Below are positions 1 to 7,784 of a stretch of DNA of 64,000 bases, piece after piece (position 1 is the stretch's first letter; the number at the start of each line of letters is the position of its first letter). The notes beneath the pieces are model-generated. The model made no database searches, was not told where the DNA came from, and saw nothing but the letters and a program-made list of their open reading frames with translations. A program made the translations under genes and the position numbers. The stretch comes from an uncultured Cohaesibacter sp. (GTDB lineage Bacteria > Pseudomonadota > Alphaproteobacteria > Rhizobiales > Cohaesibacteraceae): positions 1,364,001 through 1,428,000 of the forward strand of contig NZ_OY762905.1 of the NCBI RefSeq assembly GCF_963666525.1. The letters are read 5' to 3'.

Positions 1-1134
1 CAGGCACGCACCGACTGGAGGCGTCATGAGTGAAATATTCAGCGCAAGGATGATCATGATCCCTGCATGAACCGGGTTCATCCCGATGCTCTGGGTCAGG
101 GGCACAAGAACCGGAGCCAGGATGATGAGAGTTGCGTTGATGTCCATGAACAGGCCGATGAACAGCAACAGGAGAACGATCATGCCGATAATCACGTTGG
201 GATTGTCGCTGACCGAAAGGAAGAAGGTGGCAATGGCCTGCGGGATCTGGTTGAAGGTGAGCCACCAGCCAAGGATCGAGGCAGACGCGATGATCAGGAA
301 GATGATGCCGGTAATGCGCGTCGTCCGGACCATCATTTCATAGAGATCACGGAAGGTGAGCGCCCGATAGATCACGCCACCGACGAACAGGGCATAGGCC
401 ACAGCGATGGAGGCAGCCTCGGTCGGTGTGGCGATGCCCCCCAGGATCGAGCCAAGAATGAATACCGGCAGAACCAGTGCCAGAAGGCTCTCGCGGAAGG
501 CGCTGAAAATCGCCATCAGGCTTGGGCGCTTCCTGGACTTCGGCAGGTTGAGCTTTTCACCAAGCGCCGCAATCACCGCCATGCAGATAAGACAGATGAG
601 CAGCCCCGGCAGGATGCCCGCAGCGAACAGACCGGCAATCGACACCCCCATGATGGAGCCATAGATGACAGCCAGCGTCGAGGGCGGAATGGTTGGCCCG
701 ATGATCGATCCGGCAGCCGTGACCGCACAGGCGAAGGGCTTGGAATAGCCCTGCTTGACCATGGCCGGCACCAGCGTATTGCCGAAGGCGGCAGCGTCTG
801 CGGTGGCCGCACCGGTGAGCCCGGCGAACATCACCGAGGCCACCATGTTGGAATGGGCCATGCCGCCGCGCATCCAGCCTACCAGCGAGTCGGCGAATTT
901 CACCAGGTTGTTGGTGATGCCGGTGCGGTTCATGATTTCGCCAGCAAGAATGAAGAAGGGCATGGCGAGAAACGGAAACAGGTCAAGCCCGGCGAACATG
1001 CGATCCGGCGCCATCGACAGGAACTTGCCGCCGCCCATATCCATGATTCCCACCATCCCGGCGACCCCGAGAACGAAGCCTACCGGCATACCAATCGCCA
1101 ACAGGCCGAAAAAGGTAACAGCAACCCAGATCAT
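1..1134 (-). CDS. dctM: TRAP transporter large permease (DctM), partial
   Basis: This is the large membrane subunit of a tripartite ATP-independent periplasmic transporter, which carries the sodium-coupled transport path for organic or sugar acids. The start codon lies 2 bases after the stop of the small subunit, and the N-terminus reads MIWVAVTFFGLLAIGMPVGF followed by the FLAMPFFILAGEI segment typical of DctM. The reading frame is open to the left edge, so about 378 of the usual 425 or so residues are present and the C-terminus is cut off by the window. No binding protein (DctP) lies on this side; it may follow beyond the edge. The substrate cannot be told from the permease. The divergent RpiR-type regulator suggests a sugar or sugar-acid substrate. 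Confidence 0.93.
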   Translation of the reverse strand, partial: MIWVAVTFFGLLAIGMPVGFVLGVAGMVGIMDMGGGKFLSMAPDRMFAGLDLFPFLAMPFFILAGEIMNRTGITNNLVKFADSLVGWMRGGMAHSNMVASVMFAGLTGAATADAAAFGNTLVPAMVKQGYSKPFACAVTAAGSIIGPTIPPSTLAVIYGSIMGVSIAGLFAAGILPGLLICLICMAVIAALGEKLNLPKSRKRPSLMAIFSAFRESLLALVLPVFILGSILGGIATPTEAASIAVAYALFVGGVIYRALTFRDLYEMMVRTTRITGIIFLIIASASILGWWLTFNQIPQAIATFFLSVSDNPNVIIGMIVLLLLFIGLFMDINATLIILAPVLVPLTQSIGMNPVHAGIMIILALNISLMTPPVGACL

Positions 1135-1136
1135 GC

Positions 1137-1655
1137 TCAGATCTCCACCCTGTCGGCGGCCGCCACACCGTCTTTTGCAAAAAAGTCATGGATAGCAACC
1201 AGCGCCAACTGGCAACAGGCGCAGGCAGCCGCAAGCGGCACGCCCATGAAGGGCCAACCCTTGGGGATTTCGGCAATCATCGTGAACCGGCCAAAGCCGC
1301 GCTCCACAAAGCCGATGCCGTAGAAGAAAATCATGAAGAAGAAAACAAACGCGATCACGTCGAACAAGACCGCCAGCCATTTGCGCATGACGGGAGGAAA
1401 GCGTTCAAAAATGACCAGAACCCCGATATGCTCGCGATGGGCCACTCCGCAGGACACGGCAAGCAGTGCCATCCAGATCATCAGATACCGCGCCAGTTCC
1501 TCGGTAAAGGTCCAGTCAAGAGGCAGCAAATACCGAACCAGCACACCCAGCCAGACATCCAGCACCAGCAGAATCATGAGCGCAACACACAGGCGCTCCA
1601 CAAACCAGTTCAGGCGTCGACTGAAAAGCGACGCTCTATTCGCGAGAATTTCCAT
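1137..1655 (-). CDS. dctQ: TRAP transporter small permease (DctQ)
   Basis: This is the four-helix small membrane subunit that pairs with the DctM encoded directly downstream. The 172-residue protein has hydrophobic segments near residues 20-40, 50-70, 90-112 and 132-155 and the family segment WTFTEELARYLMIWMALL. A longer reading frame begins at a TTG at 1709, but the ATG at 1655 is preferred because GGAG lies 7 bases upstream. The gene is transcribed away from the RpiR regulator at 1777, so the roughly 120 bases between them should hold both promoters. Confidence 0.92.
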   Translation of the reverse strand: MEILANRASLFSRRLNWFVERLCVALMILLVLDVWLGVLVRYLLPLDWTFTEELARYLMIWMALLAVSCGVAHREHIGVLVIFERFPPVMRKWLAVLFDVIAFVFFFMIFFYGIGFVERGFGRFTMIAEIPKGWPFMGVPLAAACACCQLALVAIHDFFAKDGVAAADRVEI

Positions 1656-1712
1656 GCCAACACTCCAGAAAAGCCTGCCACGCAACCGAGACTGAAACAG
1701 ATGTAACAAAAA

Positions 1713-1722
1713 GTCAATATTG
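1713..1722. promoter_or_regulatory. short perfect palindrome between dctQ and the first RpiR gene
   Basis: TCAATATTGA is a perfect 10-base palindrome in the divergent intergenic region. It could be an operator for the first RpiR regulator, but there is only one copy and it is short, so this is a weak inference. Confidence 0.25.
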
Positions 1723-1776
1723 ATTGATACTCAAGTTTCAAATATTGTCGCTACAAACAAGACCTCTGAGGCTACC

Positions 1777-2625
1777 ATGACTGACACCCGCGTCAAATCG
1801 ATCGAAATCCGCATTCATGAGGAATACGACAACTTGCCCGAATCCGAGCGCAAGCTGGCCGATGCCATCCTCGATTCTCCGGGCGACCTGAGCTCCTACA
1901 CGGCGACCGAACTGACGGCACTGGCTGGCGTATCCAAGGCCGCGGGCACCCGCCTGTTCCGCCGCCTCGGCTTTGCCAGCTTCGAAGAGGCAAAGCTGCT
2001 GGCCCGCGACCGGACCCATTGGGGCTCACCGCTCTATCTCGAACGCAAGAGCCGCAAGAATGTCATCTCGCTGTCCGACTACATGAAGGAGGAAATCAGC
2101 GTCCTGCAGAACAGCCTGATGCGCCTGAACCCGGAAGATATCGATGCCGTATGCGAAAAGATTCTCGCCGCCCGCCGCATCTACATTCTGGGCTATCGCA
2201 ACAGCAACATGCTGGCCAACTATCTGCGCTGGCAGCTTTTGCAGTTTCGTGGCGATGTCCAGCTGATGCCCACCGGCGGCGAAACCGTAGGCGAATACAT
2301 TGGCGATTTCCTGCCCGAGGACCTGCTGATCGTCTTCGCGCTCAGACGACGGCCGGTGCGCCTTGAAGCCATCATGAAGGCCAGCAGGGAAAAGAGGATC
2401 CCGATCCTGCTGTTCATCGACCCCACCGCACGCGGCCAACCGGGGCTGGCAGACTGGACCTTCATGACCCATGTGGAGACCAGCACACCGTTCGACAGCC
2501 TGTCTGCGGCCATTTCTGTTGCCCGCTACATCGCCATCGCCTCGCTCAATCGCGCAGGAGCTCGTGGTCGGGCCCATCTCGAGCGCATCGAACGGCAACA
2601 CGAAGCGCTGGGGGAGTTCGAATAA
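1777..2625 (+). CDS. MurR/RpiR family transcriptional regulator (first of a pair)
   Basis: This 282-residue regulator has an N-terminal RpiR-type helix-turn-helix (about residues 5-80, including the ALAGVSKAAGTRLFRRLGF segment) and a C-terminal SIS sugar-phosphate-binding domain (about 110-245, with ILGYRNSNMLANYLRWQL). The frame is open back to a TTG at 1720, but the ATG at 1777 is preceded by GAGG at a 5-base spacing and gives a normal family length. It is a clear paralogue of the next gene; both share the helix-turn-helix, the WGSPLY linker and the FGFRRRP/FALRRRP motif. RpiR proteins usually sense a phosphosugar or another pathway metabolite. Probable targets are the divergent TRAP genes or the downstream ABC-hydantoinase operon. 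Confidence 0.9.
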   Translation: MTDTRVKSIEIRIHEEYDNLPESERKLADAILDSPGDLSSYTATELTALAGVSKAAGTRLFRRLGFASFEEAKLLARDRTHWGSPLYLERKSRKNVISLSDYMKEEISVLQNSLMRLNPEDIDAVCEKILAARRIYILGYRNSNMLANYLRWQLLQFRGDVQLMPTGGETVGEYIGDFLPEDLLIVFALRRRPVRLEAIMKASREKRIPILLFIDPTARGQPGLADWTFMTHVETSTPFDSLSAAISVARYIAIASLNRAGARGRAHLERIERQHEALGEFE

Positions 2626-2847
2626 GCATCCCCCAGATACCCCTCCCCCGGCCGGTTTCATCACGCACCGGAGCGGGCACCGGATAATTCGCCTCGACAG
2701 ACACATCCGCGACGCGCCCGGATTACGCTCAGAAAGCACAGCCAGTGCGCCTCGAATGCGCGCCTGAGACAAACTATCCCGCCTAAATTTCCGGCTTTCA
2801 ATAGCATGCGGAAAAATGCTAGGTAATGAAGAGAAATTTTTAAATTT

Positions 2848-2863
2848 TGAAAATCTTTTTTCA
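2848..2863. promoter_or_regulatory. candidate RpiR operator, copy 1 (TGAAA-N6-TTTCA)
   Basis: A 16-base inverted repeat with TGAAA and TTTCA arms lies 20 bases upstream of the second RpiR start, in an A/T-rich stretch. The same arms at the same spacing occur upstream of the binding-protein gene at 3793-3808. The inference is that one of the two RpiR proteins, most simply the second by autoregulation, binds both. Confidence 0.45.
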
Positions 2864-2883
2864 CACCGGATAGTGATGCAAAA

Positions 2884-3777
2884 ATGAGCGATCAAGAAAA
2901 ACCCAAGACAATCGACGTCAGAATCTCCGAAATCTACGACCAGTTGACGGGCTCTGAACGGCGACTGGCCGACGTCGTCATGGAATCGCAAAGCAATCTG
3001 GCCAGCTTCACCGCCGGCGAACTGGCCGACCGGGCCCAAATTTCCAAAGCCACTGCGGCTCGCTTCTTCAAGCGGCTTGGCTACGCCAACTACAACGAAG
3101 CCCGCATTCTCAATCGCCAGACCGAGGATTGGGGATCCCCCCTCTACGAATTGACCGGCATCGGCACCAAGCGTCTGTCCCAGGGTGATTTCGGCCTGCA
3201 TATTGCGCAGGACCTGCAGAACCTCACCCGAACCGCCGAAATGCTCGATGCAGGCGCCCTCGAAGAGGCCATAGGCCTGTTGACAAATGCCTCGCGGATC
3301 TGGTCGCTCGGCTTTCGCAACTCCATGGCACTGGCCACCTACGCCCGTGCATTGCTGATCAATCTCAAGCCGGACGTACGGCTAATTCCCAGTGCAGGCA
3401 TGTCCTTTGGCGAGGAACTGGCCAGCATGAACAGCACCGACACCTTCCTCATTTTCGGCTTCCGCCGCCGCCCGGCCCAGCTGCGGGATGTCATGGAAGC
3501 GATCCACGAGGCAGGCGCACCGAGCATTCTCATCACCGACATGACCGCCGGACGAACATCCCAACTGGCGACCCTGACATTGCGCTGCCACTGCAAGGGT
3601 CACACGATGTTTGACAGCTATGCCACCCCCATGAGTCTGATCAATTACATCTGCTCCGGCGTCTCGCAATCCCTTGGAGATCAGGCCGTGGACCGCCTCA
3701 AGGAAATCGAGCAACTGCACAGCAAGCTGGACCAACTGGGAGCCCCCATGGTCGGAAAGGAAATGCATAAAACTTAG
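2884..3777 (+). CDS. MurR/RpiR family transcriptional regulator (second of a pair)
   Basis: This is a 297-residue paralogue of the preceding gene. It has an RpiR helix-turn-helix (about residues 8-85, ADRAQISKATAARFFKRLGY) and a SIS domain (about 125-260, IWSLGFRNSMALATYARALL). It lies 258 bases after its paralogue and 144 bases before the ABC transporter operon, in the same direction. Matching inverted repeats occur just upstream of its own start and upstream of the binding-protein gene, which suggests that it controls itself and the transporter-hydantoinase operon. The effector is unknown; given the neighbours it could be a ureide or amino compound rather than a sugar phosphate. Confidence 0.9.
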   Translation: MSDQEKPKTIDVRISEIYDQLTGSERRLADVVMESQSNLASFTAGELADRAQISKATAARFFKRLGYANYNEARILNRQTEDWGSPLYELTGIGTKRLSQGDFGLHIAQDLQNLTRTAEMLDAGALEEAIGLLTNASRIWSLGFRNSMALATYARALLINLKPDVRLIPSAGMSFGEELASMNSTDTFLIFGFRRRPAQLRDVMEAIHEAGAPSILITDMTAGRTSQLATLTLRCHCKGHTMFDSYATPMSLINYICSGVSQSLGDQAVDRLKEIEQLHSKLDQLGAPMVGKEMHKT

Positions 3778-3792
3778 TCAATTGCTCAAAAA

Positions 3793-3839
3793 TGAAACAT
3801 TTTTTTCATATTGATCTTTTTTTGAAAAAGTATTTTAAT
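3793..3839 (+). promoter_or_regulatory. putative promoter with RpiR-type operator for the ABC-hydantoinase operon
   Basis: The inverted repeat TGAAA-N6-TTTCA at 3793-3808 directly precedes a plausible promoter, TTGATC at 3811-3816 and TTTAAT at 3834-3839 with a 17-base spacer. The coding start is at 3922. An operator touching the -35 region would fit repression. This was read by eye without a statistical test. Confidence 0.4.
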
Positions 3840-3921
3840 CAAGGCGATCGCAATCAACGATGATCGACCTCACCAGAACAAGCAACACTCCCATTCCGAG
3901 TGACTTGAAAGGGAACATTTT

Positions 3922-5004
3922 ATGGCTTTTCACATCAATCGCCGCGACCTTCTGAAGACCGTGGCTGCTGGCGCTGCATTGGGTGCGCTGTCTCCGATCA
4001 ACCGCGCCTTGGCGGCAACCGAGATTTCCTGGATGACCTGGGAAAACCTGGCCAAGCCTGAATATCTCAAGGCATTCCTCGATGCCAACGCTGGCATCGA
4101 CATCGCAAAAACCTTCATCGGCACCGACGACGAACAGTTCGCCAAACTTCGTGCCGGAGGCGCTGAATCCGTCGACCTGATCACTCCGGGCCTCGACAAG
4201 GTGGAATATTATGTCGAATCCGGTCTGCTGCAGCCGATCGACTTCGACAAGGTTACCAATGGCAAGCTGCTTTATGACGCCTTCAAGTCATCGCCGCTGG
4301 GCAAGAAGGACGGCAAGACCTATGGTATTCCGTTCTATTGGGGTATCAACCCGGTCGTCTACCGCGCCGATCTGATGGACGAAGAGCCGGATTGGTCCGT
4401 CTTCTTCGAGGGCGACAAATACAAGGGCAAGCTGGCCATGCGCGACTATGCGCTGGAAGGCATCATGATTGCCGCCATGTATCTGGGCATTCCGCGCGAG
4501 GAAATGTTCGTCATGGACGACAAACAGCTGGCTGAAGTCAAGAAAGCCCTGATGGCCCAGAAGAAGCTGCTGCGCACCTACTGGAACTCCATCTCCGACC
4601 TCACCAACCTGTTCGCTTCGGGCGAAGTCGTCTGCGCCTTCTCCTGGGTACCGCCTTACTATGACCTCAAGGCTCGCGGCCTCGACATGGGCATGGCAAA
4701 ACCGAAACAGGGTGTCATCGGCTGGTGCGATACGCTGGCCGTTCCGGCTGGCGTCGAAGGCGAAAAGCTCGATGCCGTCTTCAAGCTGGTCAACTATCTG
4801 CTCGGTCCGGATTACGGCAAGGAGCTGGCTGTTGGCGGCCCTTACGCTCAGAGCACTTCGTCTGCCCGCGACCTGATCTCCGATGAGCAGAAGGACAAGA
4901 TCTTCATCAGCGATCTGAGCATCATGGACAGCTTCGTCTGGAAGCAGAACCCGCCTCGCTACAATGAGTGGGTCGCGCTCTGGAACGAAGTCAAGGCTAG
5001 CTAA
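3922..5004 (+). CDS. ABC transporter substrate-binding protein, polyamine/PotD type
   Basis: This is a periplasmic solute-binding protein of the spermidine/putrescine-like family (360 residues). The N-terminus carries a twin-arginine signal, N6-R7-R8-D9-L10-L11-K12, followed by a hydrophobic stretch ending near INRALA, so export by Tat is likely. AAGGGAAC supplies the ribosome-binding site. It heads an operon with an ATPase, two permeases and a dihydropyrimidinase-family enzyme. That context argues for uptake of a cyclic ureide or a related nitrogen compound rather than a true polyamine. The ligand cannot be deduced from the sequence. Confidence 0.9.
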   Translation: MAFHINRRDLLKTVAAGAALGALSPINRALAATEISWMTWENLAKPEYLKAFLDANAGIDIAKTFIGTDDEQFAKLRAGGAESVDLITPGLDKVEYYVESGLLQPIDFDKVTNGKLLYDAFKSSPLGKKDGKTYGIPFYWGINPVVYRADLMDEEPDWSVFFEGDKYKGKLAMRDYALEGIMIAAMYLGIPREEMFVMDDKQLAEVKKALMAQKKLLRTYWNSISDLTNLFASGEVVCAFSWVPPYYDLKARGLDMGMAKPKQGVIGWCDTLAVPAGVEGEKLDAVFKLVNYLLGPDYGKELAVGGPYAQSTSSARDLISDEQKDKIFISDLSIMDSFVWKQNPPRYNEWVALWNEVKAS

Positions 5005-5038
5005 AATATTACTTTCCGCATCCTGCAAGGCATCTGAA

Positions 5039-6121
5039 ATGAACAAGAAAACCCCTCCTCTTTTAACGGGGATCGCGGTTCACAAGGAATATGGGCCCGT
5101 GCATGCCGTTCGCGGCATCGACTTCACGATCCAGTCCAACACCTATGTGACACTTCTAGGGCCCTCGGGATGCGGAAAGACGTCCCTGCTGCGGATGATC
5201 GGAGGATTTGAAGACATCTCCTCCGGCGTCATCGAACTCGATGGTGGGTCGCTGGCCGGAATTCCTGCCAACCAGCGCCCCATCAACACCGTTTTTCAGA
5301 GCTACGCCCTATTTCCGCACCTGAGCGTGCGCGAGAATGTGGCATTCGGCCTGTCCTACAAGAAGCTCTCGAAGGACGAGATCGCCAGCAAGGCTGACGC
5401 CGCGCTCGCCATGGTACAGATGCAGGCCATGGCAGACCGACGCCCGCGCCAGCTCTCCGGCGGACAACAACAACGCGTGGCACTGGCTCGTGCCATCGCC
5501 AACGAACCCCGCATCCTGCTGCTCGACGAACCGCTCTCGGCCCTTGACCGGCGCATGCGCAAGGACATGCAGATCGAGCTGAAGGATCTGCAGCGCCGTC
5601 TCGGCACCACCTTCCTGCATGTCACCCACGACCAGGAAGAGGCCTTCGCCCTCTCGGACCATATCATCGTCATGAATGACGGGGCCATCGAGCAACAGGG
5701 CACACCGACAGAAATCTATCGCCATCCCGCCAGCGCCTATGTGGCCGACTTCATCGGCGGGGCCAACCTCATTGCCGGCAAGATCACCACCACCGGCCCC
5801 GATGGCAAGGCTACCATCGAAACGGCAGTTGGCACCTTCACCGCACCGGCAACAGCCCATCTGGCTGCCGGCGACAAGGCGGCACTGGTGCTGCGCCCCG
5901 AACTGATGTCGCTTTCCACCGGCGAAGGCATCCCTGCCAAGGTAACCCATACTGTGTTCCGCGGGGCCGAATGGCTGGTGGAAACGAGCCTTGCCGATGG
6001 CACGGCGCTGGACATGATGGTTCAGGACATCACCCCGCCGGAAGCCGGCAGCAATGTCAGCCTCGCCTTTGATCTTGACCGCGCATGGATCACCGCTGCA
6101 AAGGGGGCGGGAAAACCATGA
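5039..6121 (+). CDS. ABC transporter ATP-binding protein, PotA type
   Basis: This is the nucleotide-binding subunit of the polyamine-type importer (360 residues). The Walker A motif GPSGCGKTS is at residues 41-49, the signature LSGGQQQR is near 140 and the Walker B ILLLDEPLSALD is near 160. A C-terminal TOBE-like region follows (about 280-355). The frame opens further upstream at 4964 inside the preceding gene; the ATG at 5039 is chosen because it lies 34 bases after the binding-protein stop and gives the family length. The stop overlaps the start of the first permease (ATGA), which indicates translational coupling. Confidence 0.93.
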   Translation: MNKKTPPLLTGIAVHKEYGPVHAVRGIDFTIQSNTYVTLLGPSGCGKTSLLRMIGGFEDISSGVIELDGGSLAGIPANQRPINTVFQSYALFPHLSVRENVAFGLSYKKLSKDEIASKADAALAMVQMQAMADRRPRQLSGGQQQRVALARAIANEPRILLLDEPLSALDRRMRKDMQIELKDLQRRLGTTFLHVTHDQEEAFALSDHIIVMNDGAIEQQGTPTEIYRHPASAYVADFIGGANLIAGKITTTGPDGKATIETAVGTFTAPATAHLAAGDKAALVLRPELMSLSTGEGIPAKVTHTVFRGAEWLVETSLADGTALDMMVQDITPPEAGSNVSLAFDLDRAWITAAKGAGKP

Positions 6122-6987
6122 AACGCATCACGATCGGCAATGCGCTTTCGGTTCCGGTGTTCGCCGCAGTCGCAGCCCTGTGCATTGCGCCGCTGGCAAT
6201 CCTCTTTGCCTATTCCTTCTTTTCCGTCAGCTTCGTGGCCATCATCAAGGACCCAAGTTTCAGGAACTACATGCGCATTGCTGGCAGCGGCACCTATCGC
6301 TGGCTGATTTTCAAGGCTTTCCTCTCCGGCGCAGGCATTGCCGTCATCACCGCCATCATCGGCTATCCGGTGGCGTGGTTCATCGCCAAGCGCGTGACAA
6401 TCTACAAATCCGCGCTACTGACCCTGCTGCTTGTCCCGCTCTACACGGGCGATCTGGTGCGCATTTTCGCCTGGCGCGTTCTGCTCGGCGCCGAGGGCGT
6501 TCTCAACAGCCTGCTGATCTGGCTTGGCGTGGTCGACAAACCGATCGACGCCCTGCTCTTCTCGCCGCTCGCCACTCATATCGTTCTGGCCTACAACTAT
6601 CTCCCTTTCATGGTCATCGGTCTCTGGCTGGCCTTCGAGGCACTCGACGATCGCTTGCTGGAAGCGGCCCGAGATCTTGGTGCCGGGTCTCGCAGTGCCT
6701 TTCTGCGGGTGACCATGCCGCTCACCATGCCCGGCCTCATAGCCGGGTCGCTGATGGTGTTCGTCATGGTCGTGGGTGACTATCTCACCCCGCAGCTGGT
6801 TGGCGGTGCGTCCGGCATCACCGTCATCAGCGCCATCAACGACCTGTTCGGTACGGCCTTCGACTGGCCACTCGGCTCGGCCATTGCTTGGACCATGCTG
6901 GCCATTCTGGCACTGTTCTTCGCGCTTGCAGCGATCGTCATCAGTCGCTCGACATTGGGCAAGGCTCTGGTGGGAGGGGAAGCATGA
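6118..6987 (+). CDS. ABC transporter permease, PotB type
   Basis: This 289-residue inner-membrane permease has about six hydrophobic segments and the EAA loop EAARDLGAGSRSAFLRVTMPLTMPG (written as EAARDLGAG and then RVTMPLTMPG), which docks on the ATPase. It overlaps the ATPase gene by 4 bases and the next permease by 4 bases, so the three membrane-complex genes are coupled. It is the first of the two permeases expected for this importer class. Confidence 0.92.
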   Translation: MKRITIGNALSVPVFAAVAALCIAPLAILFAYSFFSVSFVAIIKDPSFRNYMRIAGSGTYRWLIFKAFLSGAGIAVITAIIGYPVAWFIAKRVTIYKSALLTLLLVPLYTGDLVRIFAWRVLLGAEGVLNSLLIWLGVVDKPIDALLFSPLATHIVLAYNYLPFMVIGLWLAFEALDDRLLEAARDLGAGSRSAFLRVTMPLTMPGLIAGSLMVFVMVVGDYLTPQLVGGASGITVISAINDLFGTAFDWPLGSAIAWTMLAILALFFALAAIVISRSTLGKALVGGEA

Positions 6988-7766
6988 TCAGTCGCCAACA
7001 AACCATCCTCGCCTACAGCTGGATCTGGGTCGTCTATATCCTGATGTATCTGCCGATCGCCGTGATCGCGATTTTCTCCTTCAACTCCTCCGAGATCATC
7101 GCCTTTCCACTGCAAGGCTTCACCACCGAATGGTACACACAGGCCCTGACCGATGGCCGCCTGCTCGGCGGCCTGAAGCTCACCTTTCTTGTCGCCATTC
7201 CCACCGCCCTTTTCTCGACAATACTGGGCGCCATGGCAGCGCTGGCACTGACCCGCTACCCGATGCGCTATCGCTTTCTGCTGCTGGTCTTCGTGCTGAT
7301 GCCCTTCCTCATTCCGAAGGTCATTCTGGCGGTTGCCCAGTTGATCCTGTTGGCGGACCTCGGCATCGGCCGCAGCCTCTGGACGATCATCGCCGGACAG
7401 ACCATCGTCATCCTGCCCTTCACCACTCTGGTCAACGCCTCGGTGCTGATGCGCATCGACAAGCGGCTGGAAGAAGCAGCCTTCGACCTTGGAGCCAGCC
7501 ATTTTTCGGCGTTCAAGCGGGTGACCCTGCCGCTGATGAAGAATGGCCTCATGGCCTCATGGTTCATCGCCTTCGTTCTGTCGTCGGCCGAATATGTGCT
7601 GACATCCTTCCTCAGCGGACGCGAACAGCCGCTCTCCATTCTGGTCGCATCGGATTTTCGTTTCAACGTGTCCCCGGCGCTGGATTCCATCGCGCTGATG
7701 CTGGTCGTCGCCAACATCGCCCTGATCGGCTTTGGCGAATTCATCCGCCGGAGATCTCAGAAATAA
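6984..7766 (+). CDS. ABC transporter permease, PotC type
   Basis: This is the second permease of the importer (260 residues), with hydrophobic segments from about residue 12 and an EAA loop reading EEAAFDLGASHFSAFKRVTL. The start at 6984 overlaps the preceding stop (ATGA). The frame is open further upstream, but that would lie inside the first permease. The hydantoinase gene follows 18 bases after the stop. Confidence 0.92.
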   Translation: MISRQQTILAYSWIWVVYILMYLPIAVIAIFSFNSSEIIAFPLQGFTTEWYTQALTDGRLLGGLKLTFLVAIPTALFSTILGAMAALALTRYPMRYRFLLLVFVLMPFLIPKVILAVAQLILLADLGIGRSLWTIIAGQTIVILPFTTLVNASVLMRIDKRLEEAAFDLGASHFSAFKRVTLPLMKNGLMASWFIAFVLSSAEYVLTSFLSGREQPLSILVASDFRFNVSPALDSIALMLVVANIALIGFGEFIRRRSQK

Positions 7767-7784
7767 TTTGGAAAGGACAGTACC

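Noticed and set aside
67-1323. Long plus-strand open frame opposite dctM and dctQ
   Set aside because: Histidine/arginine/glutamine-rich translation typical of antisense to a membrane protein gene; the minus-strand TRAP genes explain the region.
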